64,000 bases of DNA, from assembly GCA_913775265.1 (NCBI GenBank), contig CAJYJH010000070.1, positions 44,385 to 108,384 on the forward strand. The letters are read 5' to 3'. Both the position numbers and the translations under genes were made by a program. Below, piece after piece: positions 45,268 through 55,894 of this stretch. The stretch's first letter is position 1, and each line of letters opens with the position of its first letter. The DNA is from an uncultured Mucilaginibacter sp. GTDB taxonomy: Bacteria; Bacteroidota; Bacteroidia; Sphingobacteriales; Sphingobacteriaceae. The notes under the pieces are model-generated. The model was not told where the DNA came from. It made no database searches and saw only the letters and a list, made by a program, of their open reading frames with translations.

Positions 45268-46215
45268 TTAGTCAGCTTTACGTCCAAAAACTGAGAAGCT
45301 TACGTAACGTTTTGGATGGGCTTTCAGGTCGATAAATAGGTTGTTTAGGTTGGCTGAAGCTTCGTTCAGGTTGTTGTACATCTTATCATCGTTCAACAAT
45401 AAACCTAATGAGCCTTTTCCACTATTAATGCGGTTCACAGTAGCCTGTAAGTCGGCCATGGTTTTGTTGGCATTATCTAAAGTTTGCTTGATATTAGAGT
45501 TAGCCAAATCATTGCTTACTTTTTCAAAGTTGGCCGTGGTTGTGTTCAGACTCGCTGTGCTGGTGCGCAGGTTAGAGGTAAGCACTTCGGCATTCGTCAT
45601 GATACCATTGATGTGTCCGGTTTGGGCACCTACTAAACGGTCAATCTTTTTGGTAGTTCCTTCCAATGTTTGCAATGAGTTGGCGATACTTAAAAAGCTG
45701 CGGTCAACATTGCGCTGAAACTCCGGGTTCAAGATTTTGTTGATGGCTGCTAAGCTGGAATCAACTTTTTCCATCAATAGCTCAGCTTTGCGTTGTACCG
45801 GTTGTAAGCTTTGCGCCAGGCTACCCTGTATATCAGCACGTAAAGTGTCTTTATCTTCGGCTAACTCGCGGCTGTTACCCATTTCAAAAATAATAGCCTT
45901 ACTGCCTAACAAATCGGTACTTTCCAGTCTGGCTAAAGTGTTGGATGGAATTGGGTATTTAGGATCAATTTTAAATTCAACTACCGTAAAGCCACTTTGC
46001 GACTGTAAAGTCATGTTAGATACGTGGCCAATCTGAAAACCGTTAACTAAAACGGGTTTGCTCAAAGTTAAGCCCTCAACATTTCGGTAAATAGCATAAA
46101 ATTTGTTAGAGCCCGAAAATACATCGTTGCCCTTCAGATAGCTAAATCCCAAGATCAGGATAACCAGGCCAACAACGGTTACAATGCCTATTTTAGTTTC
46201 GTTATTTATTTTCAA
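45268..46215 (-). CDS. MCE/MlaD family protein
   Basis: A 315-residue protein with one N-terminal transmembrane helix (about 8-27), an MCE domain (about 40-115; FYAIYRNVEGLTLSKPVLVNG and GHVSNMTLQ) and a long helical C-terminal half (about 140-290). MCE proteins form hexameric lipid shuttles that move phospholipids between membranes. The permease and ATPase partners are not in the window. It lies 29 nt after the amidase gene on the same strand. Confidence 0.9.
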   Translation of the reverse strand: MKINNETKIGIVTVVGLVILILGFSYLKGNDVFSGSNKFYAIYRNVEGLTLSKPVLVNGFQIGHVSNMTLQSQSGFTVVEFKIDPKYPIPSNTLARLESTDLLGSKAIIFEMGNSRELAEDKDTLRADIQGSLAQSLQPVQRKAELLMEKVDSSLAAINKILNPEFQRNVDRSFLSIANSLQTLEGTTKKIDRLVGAQTGHINGIMTNAEVLTSNLRTSTASLNTTTANFEKVSNDLANSNIKQTLDNANKTMADLQATVNRINSGKGSLGLLLNDDKMYNNLNEASANLNNLFIDLKAHPKRYVSFSVFGRKAD

Positions 46216-46244
46216 GGTAGCTGAGTTAAGTATGTACTGTTATT

Positions 46245-47105
46245 TTATTGAGGTACTTGTTCCACCTCTCTTTTATATTGTTTAATTGCTCTAACAATCG
46301 AATTTACAATTTCGTTTTGCCCTTGGTCTGAGTTTAAGTAATCTTCTTCCTCAGGGTTATTAATAAAACCGGTTTCTACCAGTATCGAAGGCATAGATGT
46401 TTGTGCTAAAACCTGCACGCCTTGCTCAATCACGCCTAAACTATTGCGGCCATCTGTGTTTACAAACTCGTTGTTTACCAAGTTGGCAAAATGTATGCTT
46501 TGTTTGCGGTATTTATCACGATAAACGTTTAGCATGATAGCATCCTCGGGCGATAAAGCATTCACCTCTTTTTTAGAGTACGCCTTTTCTTCTTCGGCAA
46601 ACTGGTTTTCCATAATAGCTGCCACCTGCTCTCCTGATCGTCTAAAGATGTTTACCAGCAATAAAACTCCTTTACCTGAACGGTTAGGTACCGAAACTGT
46701 TTTTCCGTTCACTACTTTTCTAACATTGGGTAAAGAGTTGCAGTGCAGCGAAATATATAAGTTGGCTTTATTGTCATTAGCCATTACCGCCCGCAATCCA
46801 TTATTTACAAACACGTCGGTTGTACGTGTCATTAATACATTTATATCTTTTATTTCTTTTTGAACAGCCTGTTGCAATTTTAACGCGATAGCTAACGTTA
46901 CATTCTTTTCCAACGAATAGGATCCGGATGCACCGGTTGCCCGTCCGCCATGGCCGGCATCAATAACAAGTGTGCGAAATTTAAATCTGGCAGAAACAGA
47001 CGAGTCTCTGCTTACCGGGTGGCCTGTAGCGAACGCAACATTTATAAACGTAATGAAGAATGCTGATAAACCGTAAATCAATAGTTTGAAACTTTTATTT
47101 TTCAT
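46245..47105 (-). CDS. N-acetylmuramoyl-L-alanine amidase (amidase_3)
   Basis: A 286-residue exported zinc amidase. It has a signal peptide (about 1-28), the zinc motif VIDAGHGGRATGASG (near 46-60), LYISLHCNSLPN (His) and the catalytic Glu of SILVETGFINNPEEE (near 250). It cuts the stem peptide from the glycan, often in cell separation. The operon with an MCE gene and the divergent LptD-like gene is an envelope cluster. Confidence 0.93.
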   Translation of the reverse strand: MKNKSFKLLIYGLSAFFITFINVAFATGHPVSRDSSVSARFKFRTLVIDAGHGGRATGASGSYSLEKNVTLAIALKLQQAVQKEIKDINVLMTRTTDVFVNNGLRAVMANDNKANLYISLHCNSLPNVRKVVNGKTVSVPNRSGKGVLLLVNIFRRSGEQVAAIMENQFAEEEKAYSKKEVNALSPEDAIMLNVYRDKYRKQSIHFANLVNNEFVNTDGRNSLGVIEQGVQVLAQTSMPSILVETGFINNPEEEDYLNSDQGQNEIVNSIVRAIKQYKREVEQVPQ

Positions 47106-47157
47106 TATTTTTGAACCGCATTAACTTTAACTGCAAAAATACTATTCATAATCAATT

Positions 47158-49875
47158 TTGAAATTTCTCAGGTTTTTTTTTCTAATAGCCATTGTTTTGA
47201 TAGTTAATGCGATAGCTCATGCCAAAAGGCATGGTCACATTAAGCCTGCGTTATTACTTGATACCATCATCAAACTCGACTCGGTAAGAGACAAAAAGTT
47301 ACTGCGGGCAAACAAGCGCAAAGCAGGTAAAAACTCGGCTGCCGATACTACTAAGAAACGTCAATCTACAGATACGACTAAAAAAAGCGGTCAGGGTTTA
47401 CAGTCGCGTGTAAAAGCTGTAGGTGGCGATAGTACTTACTACGATGCCGAGCGAAAATTAAAGTATTACTTTGGTAATGCCCGGGTTACATATGGTGAGT
47501 TTTCCTTAGACGCTGATTATATACGCATTGATGAAAAGAATCAACTTATTTTTGCGAGCGGCCGCAAAGACCCTAAAACGCGCCGTTACGGTAACCGGCC
47601 TATTGCTAAGAACGGTAACGAAAGCCCTTTAACAGCCGACTCTATTTTATATAACTATAAAACTAAAAAAGCTTATTCTTATAATACATCTACAGAGCAA
47701 GAGGGTAACTTTATTACCGGTGGCGAGGCTAAAAAGCTAAATGAGACTGAAGTGGCGTATCATAACATCTTATTCAGTACTTGTTCGTTGCCATATCCCG
47801 ATACCCACTTTGGTATCGTGATTACTAAAGGTATTGGCGAAAAAAAACGGATTATTTCCGGTCCGGCTTATTTAGAGATAGCGGGTGTACCGTTGCCGCT
47901 GGCTGTACCTTTTGGCTTTTTCCCCAAGCCTAACAGTCGGGCATCAGGTTTCATTTTGCCATCATTTGGAGAAGATGCCCGTTTGGGTTTCTTTTTGCGG
48001 AACTTTGGATACTACAAGGCCTTTAACGATTACCTGGATTTAACCACCATGGCCAGTTACTATTCCAGAGGTTCTTACGAAATAGGTACTACCGCGCGTT
48101 ATTTAAAGAGATACAATTATCAGGGTACTTTGGCGCTTAATTATGGCGCGCACAACTATGGCGTGCAGGGTGATCCTTTTGTAAAAGACTTTAGTATACA
48201 ATGGACACACTCGCAGGATGCTAATGCGCATCCCGGTACTAACTTCAGTGCTTCGGTAAATGCGGCAACGTCAACTTTTTATCAAAATAATCCGGCTACC
48301 ACCAACTATAATTTACAACAGTTAACTCAAAACAACCTGCGTTCGAGTATTGCTTATGCGCATACATGGGCAGGTACGCCGTTTAACTTTACGGCCAACC
48401 TGTCGCATAGCCAGGATTTGAGCAAAAAAACCGTGTCATTAGAGTTGCCTACCTTCAACTTCAACATGACATCCATCAGCCCGTTCGACTCGAAAAATAG
48501 AGTAGGAGAACAAAAATGGTATCAGAAGTTAACCGTGAGCTATACTTTGCAGGGTACCAACAAAATTAACGCTGTGCCTGAGTCGCAGTTATTTCAAAGG
48601 GAGACTCTAACTAAAAGGCTACAATCAGGTTTTCTACATCAAATACCTATCGGGTTAAACTTAAACGTATTTAAATACTTCCAGTTTAATACCAGTGCTA
48701 ACTACACCGAACGCTGGACATTTCAGACTGTTCGTCAGCGTTATGCACGTGGTAGTATCAATGGCAAATCAGAGTTAATTACCGACACTATACCTGGTTT
48801 TGCCCGTAACGGCGAGTACTCTATTAATGGTGGTTTTTCTACCAAAGTGTATAACCGGTTAGATTTTAAAGGTAACGGTGCCTTAAAAGCCATTAGGCAC
48901 GTCATGACGCCTAACATCAGCTTTAATTACCGGCCAGATTTTGGCGACCCTGTTTATGGTTACTACCGTACCGTAGTTAGCGATGCTGTGGTACCTTACC
49001 CGGCTACCGCTTCCAAGTATTCCATTTTCAGTAACACCGTTTATGGCGGGCCAAGTGCGGGTAAGTTTGCCGGTATAAGCTTCTCGGTAGATAATACTAT
49101 TGAGGCTAAAATGAAGGCTAAGAGCACAGATACCTCCGGTGCTGACCGTAAGGTGTCAATATTACAAGGCTTGAGTTTAGCAGGTTCGTATAACTTTGCG
49201 GCCGATTCTTTTCGGTTGTCAACCATTTCCCTTAATGCCCACACTGCCATCTTTAATCAAAAGGTAAGTATCAGCGTTAACGGTACGCTCGACCCTTATG
49301 TAAATCAAGTGCAAGACTCTGTAAGCAATGGCTTATTAACTCAATACGTGCGCAGGTTTGACCGCTATACCTTTCAAAACGGTCGGTTCCCGGCTTTAAC
49401 TAATTTAAGTTTTTCTACCAGTTTTAGTCTAAATTCCAAGGCTAACTCTGGGCGTACACGTCCGGCAAGTACGTTACAAAACATGACCAGTGCCCAAGCA
49501 CAACAGTTAGCTTTGATTGATAGCGACCCAAGCCGATATGTAGATTTCAACGTGCCTTACAACGTGAGCGTAAATTTTAACTTAAATTACGCCAATACTT
49601 ATATTGCGAAAACCGTATCCAGTACGGTAAGTGCCAGCGGTGATGTTAATATTTCGCCCAAGTGGAAAGTGCAATACACCACAAATTATGACTTTAGGGC
49701 CAAACAAATTGGCATTACGCAGTTTTCTATCTATCGTGATTTGCATTGCTGGGATTTATCATTCAGATGGACCCCGTTTGGTGTTTACAAATCATTTAGT
49801 GTTGATTTAAGGGTAAAAGCATCTATTTTGCAAGACCTGAAATTAAGCAAGCGTAAAGATTACTACAACAATTAA
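47158..49875 (+). CDS. LptD-like LPS-assembly outer membrane protein (TTG start)
   Basis: A 905-residue protein with a signal peptide (about 1-22, ending AHA), an OstA-type N-terminal periplasmic region (about 75-180: STYYDAERKLKYYFGNARV, FSLDADYIRID) and a large C-terminal beta-barrel rich in aromatic strands. This is the Bacteroidota LptD-like layout: the barrel places LPS in the outer leaflet. TTG 47158 is the only usable start, since an in-frame TAA lies three codons upstream and the signal peptide begins at once. It is followed 4 nt later by cinA. Confidence 0.88.
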   Translation: MKFLRFFFLIAIVLIVNAIAHAKRHGHIKPALLLDTIIKLDSVRDKKLLRANKRKAGKNSAADTTKKRQSTDTTKKSGQGLQSRVKAVGGDSTYYDAERKLKYYFGNARVTYGEFSLDADYIRIDEKNQLIFASGRKDPKTRRYGNRPIAKNGNESPLTADSILYNYKTKKAYSYNTSTEQEGNFITGGEAKKLNETEVAYHNILFSTCSLPYPDTHFGIVITKGIGEKKRIISGPAYLEIAGVPLPLAVPFGFFPKPNSRASGFILPSFGEDARLGFFLRNFGYYKAFNDYLDLTTMASYYSRGSYEIGTTARYLKRYNYQGTLALNYGAHNYGVQGDPFVKDFSIQWTHSQDANAHPGTNFSASVNAATSTFYQNNPATTNYNLQQLTQNNLRSSIAYAHTWAGTPFNFTANLSHSQDLSKKTVSLELPTFNFNMTSISPFDSKNRVGEQKWYQKLTVSYTLQGTNKINAVPESQLFQRETLTKRLQSGFLHQIPIGLNLNVFKYFQFNTSANYTERWTFQTVRQRYARGSINGKSELITDTIPGFARNGEYSINGGFSTKVYNRLDFKGNGALKAIRHVMTPNISFNYRPDFGDPVYGYYRTVVSDAVVPYPATASKYSIFSNTVYGGPSAGKFAGISFSVDNTIEAKMKAKSTDTSGADRKVSILQGLSLAGSYNFAADSFRLSTISLNAHTAIFNQKVSISVNGTLDPYVNQVQDSVSNGLLTQYVRRFDRYTFQNGRFPALTNLSFSTSFSLNSKANSGRTRPASTLQNMTSAQAQQLALIDSDPSRYVDFNVPYNVSVNFNLNYANTYIAKTVSSTVSASGDVNISPKWKVQYTTNYDFRAKQIGITQFSIYRDLHCWDLSFRWTPFGVYKSFSVDLRVKASILQDLKLSKRKDYYNN

Positions 49876-49879
49876 TTAC

Positions 49880-51121
49880 ATGCTGGCAGAGATTATTACT
49901 ATTGGCGATGAGATACTCATCGGCCAGATTGTGGATACCAATTCGGCCTGGATGGCTCAGGAGCTTAATGCCATAGGTATTCGCATCAAGCAAATATCTT
50001 CGGTGTCTGATGATCGCGACCACATTTTAAAAGCGTTAGCCGAGGCACAAACACGGGTCGATATTATTTTAATTACGGGTGGATTAGGCCCTACCAAGGA
50101 TGACATCACGAAGAAAACCTTGGCAGAGTATTTTGGCGTAGGCTTGGTAGAAAACGAAGAGGCGCTTGCCAACGTGCAGCGCATATTTGCCAAATATGAT
50201 AGGCCTCTGCTGGAGGTTAACCGACAGCAGGCTTTGGTGCCTGCCAACTGTGAGGTGCTAAACAATCTGAACGGCACCGCACCGGGCATGTGGTTTAACC
50301 ATCAGGGCAAAGTACTGGTATCAATGCCGGGTGTACCTTTCGAGATGATGTACATGATGGAAGGGCAGGTGATCCCGCGTTTAAAGGCTACATTTAAACT
50401 TTCGTACATTATTCACAAAACTATTCTTACAGTAGGCGAGGGCGAATCATTCATTGCTGAGCGGATTGCCGACATTGAAGATGCTTTACCACCCTACATC
50501 AAACTGGCCTACTTACCTAAATTAGGGCAGGTACGTTTGCGCCTAAGTGGTTATGCCGACAACGAAGCTGCGTTGCAAACGGAGATTGATAGGTTTGCCG
50601 ATCAGCTTGCTGACCGATTGCAAAACATTGTTGCAGCCCGCGAAGATATTGCGCTCGAGAAGGCCATCATGAACAAACTGGAAGAAGCGGGCCAAACAAT
50701 TTCGCTGGCCGAAAGCTGTACCGGTGGTTACCTGGCGCATTTGTTTACGCAGCATCCCGGTTCGTCAAAAACGTTTTTGGGTGGAGCAGTAGCGTACGCT
50801 TACTCGTTAAAAGAAAGTATATTGGATGTAAGCTCGGTGACATTGCTGCAGCACGGTGCCGTGAGCGAAGAGACGGCTACCGAGATGGTTAAAGGCGCTT
50901 TAAAAAATTTTAAGTCGGATTACGCCGTCGCTGTAACTGGTATTGCCGGGCCTGATGGAGGCACGCCTGATAAGCCTGTAGGTACGGTTTGGATAGCGGT
51001 AGCCGGCCAAAATAAAAGCATTATAAAAAAGTTTGTATTTGGCAATAAACGCCGCCAAAATATAGAACGTACGGCCATTACCGCCTTGGGTATGTTGAAT
51101 ACTTTACTTGGCGTACAATAA
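49880..51121 (+). CDS. CinA family nicotinamide-nucleotide amidohydrolase
   Basis: A 413-residue protein with an N-terminal MoCF/COG1058 domain (EIITIGDEILIGQIVDTNS, LITGGLGPTKDDITKKT) and a C-terminal CinA domain (LAESCTGGYLAHL, VAVTGIAGPDGGTPDKPVGTVW). In studied cases CinA hydrolyses ADP-ribose pyrophosphate and/or nicotinamide mononucleotide. It starts 4 nt after the LptD-like gene, so it is translationally linked although functionally unrelated. Confidence 0.93.
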   Translation: MLAEIITIGDEILIGQIVDTNSAWMAQELNAIGIRIKQISSVSDDRDHILKALAEAQTRVDIILITGGLGPTKDDITKKTLAEYFGVGLVENEEALANVQRIFAKYDRPLLEVNRQQALVPANCEVLNNLNGTAPGMWFNHQGKVLVSMPGVPFEMMYMMEGQVIPRLKATFKLSYIIHKTILTVGEGESFIAERIADIEDALPPYIKLAYLPKLGQVRLRLSGYADNEAALQTEIDRFADQLADRLQNIVAAREDIALEKAIMNKLEEAGQTISLAESCTGGYLAHLFTQHPGSSKTFLGGAVAYAYSLKESILDVSSVTLLQHGAVSEETATEMVKGALKNFKSDYAVAVTGIAGPDGGTPDKPVGTVWIAVAGQNKSIIKKFVFGNKRRQNIERTAITALGMLNTLLGVQ

Positions 51122-51169
51122 AACTACCGGATAAATAATTAATTTTGGCCTTACTTTAGAGATTAAACC

Positions 51170-52837
51170 ATGGCGAAATTCGAACTGCTGCTGCCTAAAA
51201 TGGGCGAAAGCGTTGCTGAAGCAACCGTTATTAAATGGCTGAAACAACCGGGCGACCGGATTGAGGCAGATGATACCGTGATCGAAATTGCTACCGATAA
51301 AGTAGATTCTGAAGTGCCATCGCCGGTAAGTGGTGTTTTATTAGAACATCGTTTTCAAAAAGATGAGGTGGTACAAGTAGGTACCTGCATTGCTATTATT
51401 GAAACTGTTGACGAGCCCGAAAACAAACCCGAAGATAAGCCAGTAACACGTGTTGAACTGTTATTACCTAAAATGGGTGAAAGCGTTGCTGAGGCTACTT
51501 TAATCAATTGGTTGAAACAGCCAGGCGACGAAGTGACAACTGATGATGCCGTGGTAATGATATCTACCGACAAGGTAGACTCAGAAGTGCCGTCGCCAGT
51601 AGATGGAACTTTGGTAAAGCAACTGTTTAAAGCTAATGATGTAATACGTGTAGGTACGCCTATTGCTGTTATTGAGACTACGGAGCAAACCAATGTTCAT
51701 CAACCCACCCCGCCACCTGCGCGCAAACCGGAGCCCGTAATAGCACCTGTGCAAGAACAAGTTAAAGATCCTGAACCGGTGCCTGAATTTACTGCGCATG
51801 TTCCGGGCTTAGATCAGCTACAGGCTAAAACTTTAAATCAACCTTCTGCAGTAGTTCAGTCGTCGGGTATACGTTTTTACTCACCCTTAGTACGTAATAT
51901 CGCTAATCAGGAAAATATCGGTCAGGCTGAACTGGATGCTATTCCAGGTACCGGGGCCGAAGGTCGTTTAACCAAAGACGATCTAATAGGGTACCTGCAA
52001 AACCGCAGCAGTACCCCAACGCATAGCGAGCAACCTGAGGCTAAAGCAACCGAAGCATCAACACCTCCTGTACAAGCACCAACTCAAAAACCGGAAGCAC
52101 CGCAACAACCTGCTCAGAGTTTAAACGGCGGCGACGAGATTATTGAGATGGACCGTATGCGCCGGTTGATTGCCGACCATATGGTGATGAGCCGCGATAC
52201 CTCGGCGCATGTAACTTCGTTTGTAGAGGCTGACGTGACCAATCTGGTTTACTGGCGCGAAAAGGTAAAAGGTAAATTCGAAAAAAGGGAAGGTCAGAAA
52301 TTAACCTTTACACCTATATTTATTGAAGCTGTAGCTCGTGCTATTGTGGATATGCCGATGATTAACGTGTCGGTAAACGGCAATCAAATCATCAAAAAGA
52401 AAGATGTAAATATTGGTATGGCTACTGCCTTACCTAACGGCAACCTAATTGTTCCGGTAATACGTCGTGCAGAAAGGCTTAACCTTACCGGTTTGGCCAA
52501 AAGCGTAAACGATCTGGCTAACCGTGCCCGTAACAATAAGCTACAGCCCGATGATACCCGCGATGGTACTTTCACTATCACCAACATTGGTATGTTTGGT
52601 AACATTATGGGTACGCCTATTATTAACCAGCCGCAGGTAGCTATACTGGCCGTGGGCACTATTAAAAAGAAGCCGGCCGTTATTGAAACACCGACCGGTG
52701 ATGTGATAGCCATACGTCATATGATGTACCTGTCGTTATCTTACGACCACCGTGTGGTAGATGGCGCTCTGGGCGGCTCGTTTGTAAAGCGCGTGGCCGA
52801 TTACCTCGAAAACTGGGATTTAAACCGGGATATATAA
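51170..52837 (+). CDS. 2-oxo acid dehydrogenase E2 component with two lipoyl domains
   Basis: A 555-residue dihydrolipoyl acyltransferase. Two lipoyl domains (about 1-78 and 92-168), each with the lipoylated Lys in TDKVDSEVPSP, are followed by a Pro/Gln-rich linker, a peripheral subunit-binding domain (about 235-275; YSPLVRNIANQENIG), a second linker and a catalytic domain (about 325-555) with the active-site His in SYDHRVVDGALGG. The class fits branched-chain or pyruvate/2-oxoglutarate complexes; E1 and E3 genes are not adjacent. Confidence 0.92.
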   Translation: MAKFELLLPKMGESVAEATVIKWLKQPGDRIEADDTVIEIATDKVDSEVPSPVSGVLLEHRFQKDEVVQVGTCIAIIETVDEPENKPEDKPVTRVELLLPKMGESVAEATLINWLKQPGDEVTTDDAVVMISTDKVDSEVPSPVDGTLVKQLFKANDVIRVGTPIAVIETTEQTNVHQPTPPPARKPEPVIAPVQEQVKDPEPVPEFTAHVPGLDQLQAKTLNQPSAVVQSSGIRFYSPLVRNIANQENIGQAELDAIPGTGAEGRLTKDDLIGYLQNRSSTPTHSEQPEAKATEASTPPVQAPTQKPEAPQQPAQSLNGGDEIIEMDRMRRLIADHMVMSRDTSAHVTSFVEADVTNLVYWREKVKGKFEKREGQKLTFTPIFIEAVARAIVDMPMINVSVNGNQIIKKKDVNIGMATALPNGNLIVPVIRRAERLNLTGLAKSVNDLANRARNNKLQPDDTRDGTFTITNIGMFGNIMGTPIINQPQVAILAVGTIKKKPAVIETPTGDVIAIRHMMYLSLSYDHRVVDGALGGSFVKRVADYLENWDLNRDI

Positions 52838-52842
52838 TATGG

Positions 52843-52895
52843 TTAAACAACTTACACCGGTGTAAAATACATTTGGCTCAGTGTAAGTTGTTTAA
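52843..52895 (+). terminator. Terminator-like structure after the E2 gene
   Basis: TTAAACAACTTACAC and its perfect complement form a 15-bp stem around a 23-nt loop. An inner palindrome (TTACACCGGTGTAA, 52853-52866) could form an alternative hairpin. Confidence 0.65.
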
Positions 52896-52952
52896 TTATA
52901 GCGTCTTCGAAATTTATTTTATAAAATGTTGTGTAATTAAAGCTTTACACAT

Positions 52953-52960
52953 TACCTTTG
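52953..52960 (+). promoter_or_regulatory. -7 box of the methionine operon
   Basis: TACCTTTG matches TAnnTTTG with a TTG about 21 nt upstream. It lies some 48 nt before the SAM riboswitch, as expected for its promoter. Confidence 0.55.
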
Positions 52961-53007
52961 CCCTAAAGGTTTAAATACCATAATCAAATACCCTCCGTTG
53001 GTTTTGA

Positions 53008-53119
53008 TTTATAAAGAAGCGGCGAGAGATCAGGCTCCCTGACCCGCTGGCAACCCTCCGATAGGCGGAGAAGGTGCCAATTCCTGTCCCGGTCTGGACA
53101 TACAGCCGGGGAATATAAG
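53008..53119 (+). promoter_or_regulatory. SAM-I (S-box) riboswitch aptamer
   Basis: The S-box architecture is readable. P1: TTATA (53009) with TATAA (53114). P2: GCGG (53019) with CCGC (53044), inside which TCAGG pairs with CCTGA. Then the conserved CTGGCAACC; P3: CTCCG-atagg-CGGAG (53056-53070); the hallmark AAGGTGCCAATTCC (53071-53084); and P4: CCCGG with CCGGG. It binds S-adenosylmethionine and lies upstream of metY-metX-hom. No U-run terminator follows directly, so control is probably at the level of translation or through the leader ORF that starts 11 nt later. Confidence 0.93.
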
Positions 53120-53129
53120 TGAAATAACC

Positions 53130-53240
53130 ATGATACACGTTAAATCCACTACTGCAAATTTATTGGCTGCCCAATCGGGTAAATTTTCTGGTACTTACAG
53201 TTTTGCTGCTAACTGTTTGTGCATGTGTTGTTGCCGTTAA
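53130..53240 (+). CDS. Cysteine-rich leader peptide (36 residues) of the methionine operon
   Basis: An ATG ORF 11 nt after the riboswitch P1 stem. The peptide ends N-C-L-C-M-C-C-C-R-stop: five Cys and one Met in the last eight residues, encoded by both TGT and TGC. The sequence before it (MIHVKSTTANLLAAQSGKF) is unremarkable. Runs of Cys codons at the end of a short ORF are known from mycobacterial cysteine attenuators, where low Cys-tRNA stalls ribosomes; a similar role here is inference. It stops 145 nt before the metY ATG. A 7-bp stem (53248-53254 with 53288-53294) and a 6-bp stem (53306-53329) follow, but no strong terminator. Confidence 0.65.
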   Translation: MIHVKSTTANLLAAQSGKFSGTYSFAANCLCMCCCR

Positions 53241-53289
53241 AGCAATTACACGTTTTCATTCACTGCGCTTTTGTTGCAAAAAATGCTAA

Positions 53290-54723
<1,434 letters not shown>

Positions 54724-54797
54724 TGAATAGCTTTTAGTCTTGAGATAAAGACGAAGCTTTAAGATATAGTTTTTTTAGTTTTTGATAGTGATTAATA

Positions 54798-54823
54798 AAG
54801 CCCTCTTGTTTGCAGGAGGGCTT
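54798..54823 (+). promoter_or_regulatory. Stem-loop in the metY-metX intergenic region
   Basis: AAGCCCTC-(10 nt)-GAGGGCTT forms an 8-bp GC-rich stem 15 nt before the metX ATG without a T-run. It may modulate metX translation or protect the processed mRNA. Confidence 0.45.
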
Positions 54824-54838
54824 AATCAAATTACAACA

Positions 54839-55894
54839 ATGAGTTTACAGACTTTTAATTATACAGGTACATTCGAGTTGGAGTCGGGCAAACAACTGAC
54901 TGGTTTACAGGTGGGTTACCACACGTATGGCCGCTTAAATGTTGCCAAAGATAACGTGGTTTGGGTATGCCATGCCCTTACTGCCAATTCGGATGTGCTC
55001 GACTGGTGGAAAGGTTTTGTAGGCGAGGGTTATTTTTTCAACCCCAACGAGCACTTTATTATTTGTGCCAATGTGTTGGGTTCAGCCTACGGTACTTCAA
55101 GTCCGTTAAGCATCAATCCAACAACTGGTCAGCCTTATTATTTAGATTTTCCGCAATATAGTATCCGCGATATAGTGAAGGCGCATCAATTATTGGCGGA
55201 TGATTTAGGCATCAATAAAATTGATGTTTTAATTGGCGGATCTTTAGGCGGACAGCAGGCATTGGAGTGGAGTATCATTGAGCCATCGCGCATTAAACAA
55301 CTTATTTTAATCGCCAGCAATGCTAAGCATTCGCCCTGGGGCATTGCCTTTAACGAATCGCAGCGCCTGGCCTTAACGGCGGACTCAACCTTTAACAATG
55401 GCACACCCGATGGTGGTAGCGCCGGTTTAAAGGCTGCGCGTAGCATGGCTCTGCTATCTTACCGCGGTTACAAGGCTTATAACATCACTCAGCATGAGGA
55501 TGACGATAGCAAAACCGATAACTACCGGGCAGCAACTTACCAAAGTTACCAGGGCGACAAGCTGGTAAATCGCTTTAATGCCTACAGCTACTGGTACCTG
55601 AGCAAGGCTATGGATTCGCACCACGTAGGCCGCAATCGTGGCGGCTTGGAGAAAGCTCTAAGTACAGTTACTGCGCAAACTTTGGTAATCGGTATCAAGT
55701 CGGACATTTTGTTTCCTATTGAGGAGCAGCAGTACCTATTTCAGCATATCCCAAAAGCGGCTTATGCCGAATTAGATTCGTTTTACGCACACGATGGCTT
55801 TTTAATTGAAACTGAATTATTGACAAAAATTGTTTCCTCGTTTATCAAAACGGACGTGAGAGGCAAGATTATAGAATTACAAAAAATAGCTTAA
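54839..55894 (+). CDS. metX: Homoserine O-acetyltransferase
   Basis: A 351-residue alpha/beta-hydrolase acyltransferase. The nucleophile elbow LIGGSLGGQQALEW (near 140), DILFPIEEQQYL (Asp) and the His in FYAHDGFLIE complete the triad; VCHALTANSDVLDWW and GSAYGTSSPLS are family motifs. It makes O-acetylhomoserine for MetY. ATG 54839 is chosen over 54782, which would place a stem-loop inside the coding region and add 19 residues not seen in the family. The stop overlaps the hom start (TAATG). Confidence 0.95.
   Translation: MSLQTFNYTGTFELESGKQLTGLQVGYHTYGRLNVAKDNVVWVCHALTANSDVLDWWKGFVGEGYFFNPNEHFIICANVLGSAYGTSSPLSINPTTGQPYYLDFPQYSIRDIVKAHQLLADDLGINKIDVLIGGSLGGQQALEWSIIEPSRIKQLILIASNAKHSPWGIAFNESQRLALTADSTFNNGTPDGGSAGLKAARSMALLSYRGYKAYNITQHEDDDSKTDNYRAATYQSYQGDKLVNRFNAYSYWYLSKAMDSHHVGRNRGGLEKALSTVTAQTLVIGIKSDILFPIEEQQYLFQHIPKAAYAELDSFYAHDGFLIETELLTKIVSSFIKTDVRGKIIELQKIA

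Noticed and set aside
51170..51690. Apparent tandem DNA repeat
   Set aside because: It is explained by the two homologous lipoyl domains of the E2 protein, which differ at many third codon positions.
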